This document shows positions 23,646 through 33,689 of a stretch of DNA of 64,000 nucleotides, piece after piece (within the stretch, counting starts at the first letter, position 1; each line of letters begins with the position of its first letter). The notes beneath the pieces were generated by a model. That model did not search any database, had not been told where the DNA came from, and saw only the letters and a program-made list of their open reading frames with translations. The translations under genes were made by a program, and so were the position numbers. The stretch covers positions 1 through 64,000 of the forward strand of contig JAKPUQ010000112.1 in NCBI GenBank assembly GCA_029572815.1, read 5' to 3'. This DNA is from Bacillota bacterium (GTDB lineage Bacteria > Bacillota > Clostridia > Oscillospirales > Ruminococcaceae).

Positions 23646-26600
23646 ATGAATAACGGCATCTTTGATTTCAGAAAAAGAATAGCTGCTGTGGCCGCCCTTG
23701 TCTTTGTTTCACACACTCTCTGCGGTATGCCTGTTTCAGAGGGAAAAGCGGCATCAGTAGTACAGATAAGTGATTTTCAGCCCACAGCGGCTGATAATGA
23801 TGGCGGTGACGACGCTGATGAGAATGACGGTGAAACAGAGACCGTCACATATACAGTGACCTTCACTAACTGTACCTTAAATGAAGACGAATTCAAGCAA
23901 CTGTCAGACCAGCTTTTCAGCACAGAGAAAACTACTGTTTTCTCTGCCGGTACAAATACGGGAGCTATCAGTGTCAGTGATGACGCTGTGCTCCAGAAAA
24001 ACGATATCTATGTTAACGGAAGACTTTACAGGGTCGATGATGAGTTCTCTGACACAGACAACAGAAAAATAGTCATAAGCCGTTTTGTAGCGGTGGATAG
24101 TATCCCTTCCTTCGACGAGCTGGATTTTATGGGAGTAGTTGATGGTAAATATGTCCGCGTCGGCTTCGACCTAACTATCACTCCCAAGAACGAGTATATA
24201 CTCAGGGGTGAGGTCGAGGGAATGACCTTTTCTGTTGGAGATAACTTCTATATCTACAGACAGAATGAGGACACAGAGGCTGATACCTATGAGATGAACG
24301 TTGCAGGCAATGTGCTCCGTGTTGCGCCCAGGACCTTTACCATTGAAAGAGAAAATACGGATATATCCGTATTCCTCAACAGCGTTTATGTGGTCCCCGA
24401 GGAAAGGACTTTCAGATGGAAGGATGCAGCCTCTATTATAGTTATACCTTCCTCCAGCAGTGCTATGGAGGTATCCTGCGACGGAAACAAGTATATCTTC
24501 AACGTAAGCAACTCAAGATTCAGGATGAGCGAAGTGCTTGAGAAGGAGGGCGTAGGCTACAAGCAGAATGCAAAGATAGGCCTCAGGGCTGTGCCGAATA
24601 CTATCAATGCCGTACTCAATTACGAGGGGGATGAAGAGCGCTCAGGCGCAAATCAGCTCCTCAAGGTACAGAATCTGGACGATGAGCTCTTCTATCGTGT
24701 GCCTTATCTGGAAAACGGCGGGTATTACCTATACAGTTATGACTACCGCGGAGAGGTCACCGTGCCGCAGAGCCAGCTTTATTCTGATGTAAGCACCAAC
24801 GAGAGGTTCTTCAATATCCCTGCCCAGCCCGGTGAGGCTGAGATAACTCTCAACTACAAGAAGCTTCCCACATTCGGAAGCTATACATACAAGCCTGCTG
24901 ACGGAATCAGCAAAAGAAATCAGAACTGCTATACCATTGACGGAAGGAACAGCAATACTGCACTGATGACATTTACCTCAGAGCAGTTCGGCTCTGCCTT
25001 TGTGTATGACAGCTTCAGCGGTGAGAATGCTTCGGGCTTCAGCTCCTCTGGATTTATCATCAACAGCCGTAAGAACGCTTATACCGTAACAAGGAGCCAG
25101 ATCGAGAATTCACACTTCTTCTTTGCAAAGGACGTACTGAAAAACGGCGAAGAAACTGCAACCGGTCTCGGCTCGGATGTATGCTTCTATGTGGACAGGA
25201 ATACACCGGTGTCTTCCGTTAAGGATACGGAAACAGGCGGAGCTCCCGACAGCGGCAAATGGTCGGGGAAGAGCGGGCTCACAGTTGCTCTCGATATCGA
25301 TGATACCGAGGCCTGTCCTCTCAGCGGAAATTCCTCGTCCTATGAGGAGCGCACTGTAAGGGACGTATACGACAGATATATCAATGCAGTCTCAGATGAC
25401 GGCAGCGAGATACGCTCGGTAGTCATAGGCGATCACCGCTTTGACAGACCCGCAAACGGCTGGACCGACACCGCAAATATAGTAAGCTATATTGAAAATG
25501 ACGCTGTCCGTGCAGGAGAGCAGAAGGCTGTTGAATACCTCATGAGCAACAGCCTTGCAGACGCTGATACAGTACATATAGCCCGTGACAGGGAATATTT
25601 TTACTATAAGACCCTGCTCAGGAACGGCATCTGTGAACGTATCGAGACTGAGCTCAGCAATGAACTTGATGAGGCAGAACACCTTATAAAGGCATATGCG
25701 GAAAATGAAGAGGACGTTCCCGCGGAAGTAATTTCTCAGTCTCAGAAGGCTGATGAGAGATTGACAGCTTTCAGGGCAGCTGTAAGCGATTACAGAAAAG
25801 CTCTGGCAGCAGCAAAGACTGCATATAAGGCTGTTCCTTCGCTCTCGTATGATACGGAGAACAAGAGATTTGTGATCAGTCTGAAGGCAAATGCTGCAAG
25901 CGCAAACAGCATATTTACAGAGACTATCCCCGTTTTTGCCGTGGATAACAGCAATAACAGCGGCATAGGCGAAAAGTCTGATGAGATAGTATTCAACTAT
26001 GACGGAGCAGCTCCCGTCATCGCCGATAACGATATCCGCATAGAGAATGCGGTGCTCATAGGCGAGAAGAACGGCGTAAAGCAGTACGTTCTCAGGGACG
26101 GCACAGAGCTCAGTGCAAAGGTGGACGATGTGCTCCGCTCAGGCAGCAGCGAGAAGCAGGGCACAGGTGTTGACAGCGTGGTATGGGAGCTTGACGGTGT
26201 CCGTCACAGAATGAACGGCTACGGCGACAGCTACAGTGCACGTCTTAACGCAGAAGATGTTGGCGGAAACGATGTTAATTCCGAGATAACATTCTATGCA
26301 GTTGACCGGGTGGGCAACGAGACAAAGCTGGGTTCAGGCTCTGCAAAGGACAAATTCCGCGTTATCATCGACAATACTGCTCCCTCCTGCGAGATAACGG
26401 ATATATCCGATCCCTCGGTGGCTTATGCTGACGAGGAGCATAACAAGAAGTGGTTCAGCTCCTACAGCGGTATAAAAATGCAGGTCAGCGCAGATGACAG
26501 CGATCCTGCAAAGAGCTCCGGCATCGAGAAGCTCGTCATAAACATTAATGGCAGGGACAACGAGGTAAATATCGCCTCATCCGGTATCGATCCCACGGCT

Positions 26601-29258
26601 CTCAGCAAGGGCGGCTACTATATCACCTTTGAGGCGGATCAGGCTCCCGACAGCTTTAAGGCTTCGCTGAGAAGCAGCGCAGATCAGGGCTTTGAGGTAT
26701 CACTGGGCGGAAATTACTACCGTATTGGACGCAGCTTCGACGGAAGCTATGAGGATATTCCCGACAAGGGTGCAGTTTCTGTAAAGGTAAGTGCTGTTGA
26801 CTTTGCAGGGCACAGCACTGACTCAGGCCGCGAGAAAGCTTTTCTTGACCTTGAAAAGCCAAGTGTTTCAAGGATAGAATACGGCGGCAGAAATATCATA
26901 AACAGGGACGGAGTTGTGAAATATTCCGTATTTGCAGGATCAGAGGCTGAATTTACCGTCAAAGCAGGCGATAACCTGCCTGTTTCGGGAATTGAGAGCA
27001 TGAACGTGAGCCTTGTTAACGCGGACGGCACTCCCTACAAGGGTGAAATAGAGGTGAGAAACACCGTTCCCGACAAGGAATGGAGGTTCACCATTCCCGC
27101 AGGTTTCAGGGGAAAGGTTTCCGCATATGTTGAGAGCGACGTTCACAGGCGCTCTGATACAGTGAATACCTACGGTATCATAACTGAGAGCGCTCAGATA
27201 CATGAGCAGAATTCATCGGCAGCTGTTGAGCTTCCCGCTGCACAGCACCATGATGCACAGGGACTTCCTCTCTACAGCGGCGACGTTGACGTAAAGCTCA
27301 GTGTCCGCGACGGATTTTCGGGAATTTCTCAGGTATATCTTACCTCCTCGGGAGCAGGCGGCGGCAACGCATATGTAAGTGATGACGGAAATATCGAGAA
27401 CGCTGAGACAGGCAACTGGAGTGTGGCTGGCAAGTACGAAAATCTTGTTACCGCTATGAACGGTTCTATCCGCATCTCAGACAATGTGAACGGAAGCAGC
27501 GTTTCTCTGGGCTATCTGGACAATGCAGGCTACTATGAGGAGGCAGCTGCTTCAGAGAGCTTCAGCATAGACAAGACAGACCCGAGGGTAGAGGTATCAT
27601 TTACCGACCAGAACAGCGGCGGAGATCAGGAGTTCAGGGACGTATACAAGAATTCGAGGCGTGCGGTCATCACTATAACCGAGCGCAATTTCGATCCCGA
27701 TCTGGTCGAGGTTACGGTAAACGGCACAAGGCAGAGAGTGGACTTCCCGCTGACAGGCGGCACAGCAGGCACGGATACGGCTCAGTACCGCGGCGAGGTG
27801 CCCTTCGATGATGACGGCACATATACTCTCTCGGTAAAGTGCACGGATATGGCAGGCAGAAGCGCAGGTGACTACACCTCCGACAGCTTCACCATCGACA
27901 AGACCGCTCCCGCTTTAAACGTGGGCTTCGACAAGACCCTTGAGAATGACCATTTCTACCATGATAACATGACCATGACCTTCAAGGTCAGCGACGAGAA
28001 TTTCGAGCCCTCCAGGATCAATATTTCGGGAACCTATAACGGAAGCGCCGAGAGCTTCCCCAAGGCTTCCGACTGGAGCAGAGTGGGCAAGGATTACTTT
28101 TCTACCATTAAATTCGGCAGGGACGGAGAGTATTCCGTAAGCGTGTCGGGAAGCGACAAGGCGGGAAATGCTCTTGATCCATACAACACAAAGTTCTGTA
28201 TCGACACCACCGCTCCCTCTATCAGCATAGGAGAGGTGGAAAAGGCTAACGGCGGTGCTGAGATACGTCCCCATATCCTTTTCAACGACACCAACCTTGA
28301 CAGGGACAGCATAAGCATTACCCTTGAGGGTGCAAAGCGAGGCAAGGATCTTCCTTTTGACGGTCAGTTCAATGAGACTCCCGAGGGACTTGATTATGTT
28401 TTCGACAACTTCCCCGCACGCAAGGCATACGATGACATCTATACCATCAAGGCAAGCGTAAAGGACAGCGCTGACAATCAGCTGGACAAGGAACTGAGAT
28501 TTTCAGTAAACAGATTCGGCTCCACCTTTGAGTTCGACAAGGACTCAAGGATGCTGGCTGACAAGTATATCTCCAAGGCGCAGGATATAGTGCTCATGGA
28601 GTATAACGTTGATAAGCACGCTGAAAAGTGCGGTGTGTTCATTACCAGGGACTCCGAGATGATAGAGCTTACCGAGGGCAGGGACTACTCCGTAGAGCAC
28701 AGCGGCGGCAGCGGAGAGTGGTCCGAGTATAAGTATATCATATATGCCAGCAACTTCGACACCGACGCCAAATATACCGTTTCTGTTCACACTGTGGACG
28801 AGGCAGGCAATATCAACATAAGCGACTCCGACAAGAAGAAGGCTGAGCTCTCATTCTTCGTGGACAAGACAAAGCCTCTGTGCATACCGCTGAATATCAG
28901 TGAAAACAGCGCATACAAGGGGGAGAGCTATACCGCTCATCTTTCTGTCACCGACAATATCGACCTCAAGAATGTTGAGGTATACATCAATGGTGACAAG
29001 ACAGGCACAAGACTTGATAATGACGAGTGCACATTCGATATCCCCAATTCGTCGCGCTCTCAGGACATCAGAGTCATACTCACGGATATGGCTGACAACG
29101 AGATAGAGTACAACTACAGGAACGTTCTCGTTACTACAAACGTGGCAAGACTCCTTATCCGAAAGACCTGGGTAAAGGTAACAGGTATCTCTGCCATCGC
29201 TCTTGCAGGAGCAGGCGCATTCCTTCTGAGGAGAAGAAGAAAGAACAAGCTCCTCTGA
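23646..29258 (+). CDS. giant cell-surface protein with Ig-like repeats
   Basis: A 1870-residue protein with AAAGGAGG upstream, an N-terminal signal peptide (FRKRIAAVAALVFVSHTLCG) and a C-terminal TM helix (about 1843-1862) followed by RRRRKNKLL, so it is anchored with nearly all of it outside. The second half contains at least eight repeats of roughly 90-110 residues, each beginning with a phrase of the type DKTxPxxxxxF or DxTAPxxxI (FSIDKTDPRVEVSF, FTIDKTAPALNVGF, FCIDTTAPSISIGE, FFVDKTKPLCIPLN). These are typical of bacterial Ig-like adhesin modules. No LPXTG motif or dockerin is present. The position behind FHA, phosphatase and kinase genes suggests it is controlled by, or signals to, that system. 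Confidence 0.8.
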   Translation: MNNGIFDFRKRIAAVAALVFVSHTLCGMPVSEGKAASVVQISDFQPTAADNDGGDDADENDGETETVTYTVTFTNCTLNEDEFKQLSDQLFSTEKTTVFSAGTNTGAISVSDDAVLQKNDIYVNGRLYRVDDEFSDTDNRKIVISRFVAVDSIPSFDELDFMGVVDGKYVRVGFDLTITPKNEYILRGEVEGMTFSVGDNFYIYRQNEDTEADTYEMNVAGNVLRVAPRTFTIERENTDISVFLNSVYVVPEERTFRWKDAASIIVIPSSSSAMEVSCDGNKYIFNVSNSRFRMSEVLEKEGVGYKQNAKIGLRAVPNTINAVLNYEGDEERSGANQLLKVQNLDDELFYRVPYLENGGYYLYSYDYRGEVTVPQSQLYSDVSTNERFFNIPAQPGEAEITLNYKKLPTFGSYTYKPADGISKRNQNCYTIDGRNSNTALMTFTSEQFGSAFVYDSFSGENASGFSSSGFIINSRKNAYTVTRSQIENSHFFFAKDVLKNGEETATGLGSDVCFYVDRNTPVSSVKDTETGGAPDSGKWSGKSGLTVALDIDDTEACPLSGNSSSYEERTVRDVYDRYINAVSDDGSEIRSVVIGDHRFDRPANGWTDTANIVSYIENDAVRAGEQKAVEYLMSNSLADADTVHIARDREYFYYKTLLRNGICERIETELSNELDEAEHLIKAYAENEEDVPAEVISQSQKADERLTAFRAAVSDYRKALAAAKTAYKAVPSLSYDTENKRFVISLKANAASANSIFTETIPVFAVDNSNNSGIGEKSDEIVFNYDGAAPVIADNDIRIENAVLIGEKNGVKQYVLRDGTELSAKVDDVLRSGSSEKQGTGVDSVVWELDGVRHRMNGYGDSYSARLNAEDVGGNDVNSEITFYAVDRVGNETKLGSGSAKDKFRVIIDNTAPSCEITDISDPSVAYADEEHNKKWFSSYSGIKMQVSADDSDPAKSSGIEKLVININGRDNEVNIASSGIDPTALSKGGYYITFEADQAPDSFKASLRSSADQGFEVSLGGNYYRIGRSFDGSYEDIPDKGAVSVKVSAVDFAGHSTDSGREKAFLDLEKPSVSRIEYGGRNIINRDGVVKYSVFAGSEAEFTVKAGDNLPVSGIESMNVSLVNADGTPYKGEIEVRNTVPDKEWRFTIPAGFRGKVSAYVESDVHRRSDTVNTYGIITESAQIHEQNSSAAVELPAAQHHDAQGLPLYSGDVDVKLSVRDGFSGISQVYLTSSGAGGGNAYVSDDGNIENAETGNWSVAGKYENLVTAMNGSIRISDNVNGSSVSLGYLDNAGYYEEAAASESFSIDKTDPRVEVSFTDQNSGGDQEFRDVYKNSRRAVITITERNFDPDLVEVTVNGTRQRVDFPLTGGTAGTDTAQYRGEVPFDDDGTYTLSVKCTDMAGRSAGDYTSDSFTIDKTAPALNVGFDKTLENDHFYHDNMTMTFKVSDENFEPSRINISGTYNGSAESFPKASDWSRVGKDYFSTIKFGRDGEYSVSVSGSDKAGNALDPYNTKFCIDTTAPSISIGEVEKANGGAEIRPHILFNDTNLDRDSISITLEGAKRGKDLPFDGQFNETPEGLDYVFDNFPARKAYDDIYTIKASVKDSADNQLDKELRFSVNRFGSTFEFDKDSRMLADKYISKAQDIVLMEYNVDKHAEKCGVFITRDSEMIELTEGRDYSVEHSGGSGEWSEYKYIIYASNFDTDAKYTVSVHTVDEAGNINISDSDKKKAELSFFVDKTKPLCIPLNISENSAYKGESYTAHLSVTDNIDLKNVEVYINGDKTGTRLDNDECTFDIPNSSRSQDIRVILTDMADNEIEYNYRNVLVTTNVARLLIRKTWVKVTGISAIALAGAGAFLLRRRRKNKLL

Positions 29259-29270
29259 TAAAAACAACAG

Positions 29271-29310
29271 AGCCCTGAGACGGCGTAAAAGCTGCCTCAG
29301 GGCTTGTTTT
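29271..29310. terminator. bidirectional terminator
   Basis: Stem AGCCCTGAG / CTCAGGGCT with flanking A and T tracts between the surface protein gene and the convergent histidine kinase gene. Confidence 0.85.
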
Positions 29311-30181
29311 ATATCTTCATGGTCATAACGAGTCTTCCCTCTGTAAGCTCCGCGGTCAGGCTTCCGCCTGCCCTTTCGGCAAGGGTCCGCGCTATGGAGA
29401 GCCCAAGACCCGTGGAGCTTCTTGCAGTCTCAACTGTGTAGAAACGGTCGAATAGCTGCGCTGCCTGCACTGATGTCATGTTATCAGCTGTATTGGCAAA
29501 GGTGATGACACCATCGGCGGTCAGCCTTATCTCAAGGTCGCCGCTGCTGTACTTGGCGGCGTTGGTCAGCAGATTGGAGAACACTCTGGAGAGCTCCGAC
29601 CTGTTGGCGGTGCGTATGACCTTTTCTTCGGTCAGGTCTATATCGGGACTTATCCCGCTCTCGGTAAGAACGGGATAATAGCTGCTTATACACTCCGCAA
29701 GGAGCTGATTTATGTATATCTCCTCCGTATCCCCGGGCTCGTCCTTTGATATGATGACGGAGTAGCTGAAAAGCTCCTCTGTCAGCTGCTGCATGGCGTC
29801 TGTGCGCTGGGAGATCACCGAGATATAGCGGCGGAGCTTCTGCGGATCATCGGTCTTTTCCGCAAGGTCAAGGTAGCCGCGTATTGCCGTGAGAGGTGTC
29901 CGCAGGTCATGGGAGATATTTGTTACTGCGTTTTTCAGCTCTCTGTTGCCCTGTATACAGGACAGCTTCTCCCTGCGGAGGACGGAAAGCTGAGAGTCAA
30001 GGCTCTCAGCCAGACTGCGTATATCCTTATCTCCGGAGGAAACATAAATGGTGTTATTGGTGTCATTTTTTAGTCTGTCAGCAAACTGCGCGGATATTTC
30101 CCGTGCCGACTTTTTCAGCAGATATATCTTGACGCAGAGCAGTATTATCACAACTGCGGCGCATAACAGACAGTAAACCAT
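29309..30181 (-). CDS. sensor histidine kinase
   Basis: A 290-residue histidine kinase with a single N-terminal TM helix (1-21) and almost no extracellular part, so it probably senses within the membrane or through the transporter. The phosphorylated His91 lies in NISHDLRTPLTAIRGYLDLA. The ATPase shows the N box (LSRVFSNLLTNAAKYS), a reduced G1 box (VITFANTADNMT), and the F and G2 boxes (LFDRFY, STGLGLSIA). Start with AGGAGG upstream, 17 nt after the permease gene. It is the last gene of a four-gene locus (regulator, ABC ATPase, ABC permease, kinase), as in antibiotic-sensing detoxification modules. Confidence 0.9.
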   Translation of the reverse strand: MVYCLLCAAVVIILLCVKIYLLKKSAREISAQFADRLKNDTNNTIYVSSGDKDIRSLAESLDSQLSVLRREKLSCIQGNRELKNAVTNISHDLRTPLTAIRGYLDLAEKTDDPQKLRRYISVISQRTDAMQQLTEELFSYSVIISKDEPGDTEEIYINQLLAECISSYYPVLTESGISPDIDLTEEKVIRTANRSELSRVFSNLLTNAAKYSSGDLEIRLTADGVITFANTADNMTSVQAAQLFDRFYTVETARSSTGLGLSIARTLAERAGGSLTAELTEGRLVMTMKI

Positions 30182-30198
30182 TTTTTCCTCCTGTGTGG

Positions 30199-30909
30199 TT
30201 ATTTAAGGTCGGCTTTGCGGAAGTTTACCACTCCCGCTGTTATGAAAAATACGGTGAGTATCAGTGAATATACTATGTGAATGGCGGCGCGTTTGTCAGG
30301 CACTGCAAGTACAGTCATCTGGCTCAGGGGAATGATGTCATTCATCACCTGCATCCACTTTGAATCGCCGAATTCCTGAGACATAACAGCGAACATCAGC
30401 AGGGGATACATGATTATTATGGGGAGAACTCCACCTGCGGCGCTTTTTACGGTCATGGCGAGAAATGTGGTGAGAGCGGATACAGCCACCACCGCAAAGA
30501 AGCAAACGGTCATGTTTTTCAGCACATCAGATGCAGCTGCACCCTTTGCACCGATGACTATAAGGTCAGCGGCAGATGATACCGCAAAGAAAAGTATGAG
30601 GCACACGCCGAAAAATACTGTCTCCGCTATCTGATTTGCAAGGTAGATGTGGGAGCGCTTATGCCCCACAGTGAGCTTGTTGCGTATGGTGTTCTGAGTG
30701 TAGTCGCGGCTTATGAAGAGACCTCCCACAGCCGACATGAACATCATCATTATCAGTGGTATCTCAAACATACCGAACCAGTCAAGGCTGCCGTTGAGCT
30801 TGCCTATGAGGACCTCCAGCAGGGCGAGCACTGCCGACATGATGACGCATATCATCGTATCCTTTCTGCGGAGCATGAGCTTCAGGTTTACTTTCAGGAG
30901 TTTATTCAT
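30199..30909 (-). CDS. ABC-2 type transporter permease
   Basis: A 236-residue membrane protein with six hydrophobic segments. ATG 30909 is chosen since AGGAGG lies 7 nt upstream and it overlaps the ATPase stop by 8 nt. The segment GLFISRDYTQNTIRNKLTVG is the usual conserved cytoplasmic loop of ABC-2 permeases of the antibiotic/lantibiotic export type. It should pair with the adjacent ATPase. Substrate unknown, though the kinase/regulator context suggests an antimicrobial peptide. Confidence 0.87.
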   Translation of the reverse strand: MNKLLKVNLKLMLRRKDTMICVIMSAVLALLEVLIGKLNGSLDWFGMFEIPLIMMMFMSAVGGLFISRDYTQNTIRNKLTVGHKRSHIYLANQIAETVFFGVCLILFFAVSSAADLIVIGAKGAAASDVLKNMTVCFFAVVAVSALTTFLAMTVKSAAGGVLPIIIMYPLLMFAVMSQEFGDSKWMQVMNDIIPLSQMTVLAVPDKRAAIHIVYSLILTVFFITAGVVNFRKADLK

Positions 30910-31816
30910 TGCTGCCACCTCCTACCAGTGAGATAAAGAAGCCTTCAAGGTTCTCATCGTGCTCGGAGGCGGAGAGTATCTCACACTTCTCCTCCCACAG
31001 GCTGAATGCCAGCTTTGTGATATTCGGAGAGGCGAAGATGTCAGCCGTTTCCTTGTCGATCATTCTGTAATCGGTGCCCATTCCGTCAAGCACTCTTGCA
31101 AGGGTAGCCGTGTCGGTGACCCTTACCCTCACACACTTGCGGCACTCGTTTTCCAGCTCCTCAGCGCTCATTTCGCGGACTATCTGCCCGCCGTTGATGA
31201 AGCCGTAATGTGTGGCTACCTTTGCCAGTTCGTCAAGGATATGGCTGGAGATAAGAATGGTGATGTTGTTTTCGCGGTTGAGCTTGAGTATGAGCTCGCG
31301 CATTTCGATGATGCCCTGGGGGTCAAGACCGTTTATGGGCTCGTCAAGGACGAGAAAATCCGGCTTTCCGCAGAGTGCCACAGCTATGCCGAGACGCTGG
31401 CGCATTCCCAGCGAGAAGTCTCTGGCGTGTTTATTGCCTGTGTTTTTCAGTCCCACAAGTTCAAGGAGCTCATCGATGCCATTATAGTCGGGCATTCCCA
31501 TGATGTCATACTGCATTTCCAGGTTTTTCCTTGCGGAGAGATAGGGGAGTATTGACGGGGTCTCCACAACTGCCCCCATTCTCCTTCTGGTCTCGGAGAT
31601 ATCGGGGTCATTGTTTTTGACGCCGTAGAGCTCGAAGCTGCCGTCCGTGGGGAACTGTATCCCGCACACCATGCGTATGAGAGTGGTCTTTCCTGCGCTG
31701 TTCCTGCCTACAAAGCCGTATATGGAGCCCTTGGGAACGTTCATGGTGAGACCGTTCAGGGCTTTGAAGTCCTTGTATTGCTTGGTAAGCGCATTTGTTC
31801 TGAGTACATAGTCCAT
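30902..31816 (-). CDS. ABC transporter ATP-binding protein
   Basis: A 304-residue ATPase. Walker A is GRNSAGKTTLIR, the signature motif FSLGMRQRLGIA, and Walker B FLVLDEPINGLDP, followed by ILISSHILDELAKVA. About 80 C-terminal residues are typical of the bacitracin/lantibiotic (BcrA-like) subfamily. The start has GAAGGAGG upstream. Transcription probably begins at the regulated promoter at 31847-31903 within the gap to the response regulator. Confidence 0.92.
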   Translation of the reverse strand: MDYVLRTNALTKQYKDFKALNGLTMNVPKGSIYGFVGRNSAGKTTLIRMVCGIQFPTDGSFELYGVKNNDPDISETRRRMGAVVETPSILPYLSARKNLEMQYDIMGMPDYNGIDELLELVGLKNTGNKHARDFSLGMRQRLGIAVALCGKPDFLVLDEPINGLDPQGIIEMRELILKLNRENNITILISSHILDELAKVATHYGFINGGQIVREMSAEELENECRKCVRVRVTDTATLARVLDGMGTDYRMIDKETADIFASPNITKLAFSLWEEKCEILSASEHDENLEGFFISLVGGGSNE

Positions 31817-31846
31817 ATAAGAACCTCCTTCTTTCTTTCTGATATG

Positions 31847-31903
31847 AGTATATCACAGGAAGGTTAAGAAATCGGTTAAGAAAAGAGTTAAGATTTGGTT
31901 AAT
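31847..31903 (-). promoter_or_regulatory. response-regulator binding repeats and promoter for the ABC genes
   Basis: Four copies of GGTTAAG-like sequence start at 31862, 31874, 31886 and 31897, spaced 11-12 bp (one helical turn). On the minus strand the last TTAACC lies 9 bp before TATACT (31852-31847). This is the layout of an OmpR-family-activated promoter, with the direct repeats replacing a -35. Confidence 0.7.
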
Positions 31904-32567
31904 TATTCTCGGAAAGCATATAGCCTATACCCCACACTGCTGAGATACAGTCGCTTCCCATTGCAGCTTTCAGCTTGCGGCGTAGATTGTGGACATGGAT
32001 TTTCAGTGAGTCCTCGGTGCAGTCGGGGGTATCATCGCTTATGCGGTCGAGTATGGTCAGCTTCGCCACCACCTGCCCCTTATTCTGCATGAGGAGCTTG
32101 AGTATGGCGTATTCCGTCCTTGTGAGCCTTATCTCACCGCCCCGGCAGGTCACGATATGTGAGTCGGTGTCAAGGCTGAGACTGCCGCAGGTGAGCAGCT
32201 CCTTTTCCGAAGCGGAAGCGTTCCTGCGCAGCTGCACCACTATTCTTGCAAGGAGCTCCTCCGTGTCGAAGGGCTTGGTGATGTAGTCGGCAGCACCGCC
32301 GAGAAGCATATTCACCTTGCCTGCACGGTCGGACTTGGCACTGAGCACGATAACGGGAATGTCCTTTATCTGCGGGAGCAGTTTCTCTCCGCTGAGTCCC
32401 GGGAGCATAAGGTCAAGGAGTATAAGGTCGGGAGTGGTCTGCTGCAATATGAGCAGAGCCTCTGTGCCGGAATAAGCCCTTTTTACGGCATATCCCTCGC
32501 CTGTCAGCACCTCGCTGAGCATATCATTTATATGTATATCGTCGTCGATTATCATTATAACTGCCAT
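31899..32567 (-). CDS. OmpR-family response regulator
   Basis: A 222-residue regulator. ATG 32567 is chosen because AGGAGG lies 7 nt upstream; the open frame extends to 32621. The receiver domain has IMIIDDDIHIN (acidic pair), phosphorylated Asp in LILLDLMLPGLSG, and the Lys in YITKPFDTEELLARI. The winged helix shows LTRTEYAILKLLMQNKGQVV and DSLKIHVHNLRRKL. It heads the locus of ABC transporter and kinase genes and probably binds the GGTTAAG repeats just past its own stop codon. Confidence 0.92.
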   Translation of the reverse strand: MAVIMIIDDDIHINDMLSEVLTGEGYAVKRAYSGTEALLILQQTTPDLILLDLMLPGLSGEKLLPQIKDIPVIVLSAKSDRAGKVNMLLGGAADYITKPFDTEELLARIVVQLRRNASASEKELLTCGSLSLDTDSHIVTCRGGEIRLTRTEYAILKLLMQNKGQVVAKLTILDRISDDTPDCTEDSLKIHVHNLRRKLKAAMGSDCISAVWGIGYMLSENN

Positions 32568-32630
32568 GTGTCCGCCTCCTGCCGTTTTAACTATTATAAC
32601 ATCAGAGGAAGATTTTTGCAAGCCGCAGAC

Positions 32631-32659
32631 TTGATTTGGCGCGGCGTCTGTGCTATAAT
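32631..32659 (+). promoter_or_regulatory. promoter of the HPP-like membrane protein gene
   Basis: TTGATT (32631-32636), 17-bp spacer, TATAAT (32654-32659). It lies inside the longest open frame, which supports the later TTG start. Confidence 0.65.
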
Positions 32660-32692
32660 TGTAAAAGACTATTTACAGAAAAGGTGACCTGT

Positions 32693-33649
32693 TTGCAAAA
32701 ATTCAGAAAAGCCCTGCCCTCGGTCATATCCCTTGTACTTGCGGTACTTATGGTGGCGGCGGCAGAGCTTGCACATGAAAAAGAAATGATATTCCCCGAG
32801 ATAACCGCAATAGCTATCGGAGCACTTGCGGCTCCGCGGCAGGTGTGGAACACCTCAAGGCTGAGGCTGCTGCTGACCATATCAGCCTGTGCTGCGGCAG
32901 GAGTGGGCATAGTTTATCTGATGCCCCTGCCTCTTGCGGCGCAGATACCCATAGGACTTGTTGTCGCTTTCGGGCTTATAACCCTTTCGGGTACGGAGTT
33001 CCTGCCTGCGGTGTCAGCCTGTGTGCTGCCTGTGCTGCTGGGCACAAGGAGCCCCATATACATACTCTCCGTCGTTGTGATGACCACCCTGATACTGGGA
33101 GTACAGCTGCTTCTTGAGAAGACAGGCATGAGAGAGAAATACGCCTTTTGTCCCGTAGAGCCTGACCGCGAGCTGTTGCTGCTCCGCGGAAAGCAGATAG
33201 TATGCGCGTCGCTGATACGCCTTATCCCTGCGCTGTTCCACGAGATATTCTTCATAGCTCCGCCTCTTATAGTAGGATTTGCGGAGATGAGCAAGCCGGG
33301 TTCAAAGCTGAGGGAAAAGGCGCCTGCCACTGTGGGGCTTATCGCACTTGCTGCGGCAGCAGGCTGTGCTTCACGCTATCTCCTGTGCGTTACAATGGGA
33401 CTTCCGCTTGCATTGGCGGCTGCGATCTCATGCGGAGCCATACTCAGCGCAGTAAACGCTGCAAAGCTCTATTTTCCGCCTTGCGGAGCGGCTGCCACGC
33501 TGCCATTCATAATCCCTGAGGCAGCACTGCTGAAGTTCCCCTTCGAGCTGACCGCAGGCTATGCGATACTTACCGCAGCGGTGTTCCTGTTCTTCGGTGA
33601 GAGACCGTTTGCTTCCGTAAGGAAAATAGCCGCGATAATACGCAGATAA
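32693..33649 (+). CDS. HPP-like integral membrane protein
   Basis: A 318-residue protein with about nine hydrophobic segments, initiated at TTG 32693 behind AAAGGTGA. The segment LYFPPCGAAATLPFIIP resembles the H-P-P motif of HPP-family proteins (some of which are nitrite transporters), with Phe for His. The C-terminal half repeats the hydrophobic pattern of the N-terminal half. It is monocistronic, divergent from the response regulator locus. Transport role is inferred from membrane topology only. Confidence 0.6.
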   Translation: MQKFRKALPSVISLVLAVLMVAAAELAHEKEMIFPEITAIAIGALAAPRQVWNTSRLRLLLTISACAAAGVGIVYLMPLPLAAQIPIGLVVAFGLITLSGTEFLPAVSACVLPVLLGTRSPIYILSVVVMTTLILGVQLLLEKTGMREKYAFCPVEPDRELLLLRGKQIVCASLIRLIPALFHEIFFIAPPLIVGFAEMSKPGSKLREKAPATVGLIALAAAAGCASRYLLCVTMGLPLALAAAISCGAILSAVNAAKLYFPPCGAAATLPFIIPEAALLKFPFELTAGYAILTAAVFLFFGERPFASVRKIAAIIRR

Positions 33650-33652
33650 CAC

Positions 33653-33682
33653 TTGACACGGGGGGAGAAATAGTGTTATAAT
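33653..33682 (+). promoter_or_regulatory. promoter of the queuosine operon
   Basis: TTGACA (33653-33658), 18-bp spacer, TATAAT (33677-33682). Confidence 0.75.
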
Positions 33683-33689
33683 ATCTCTC

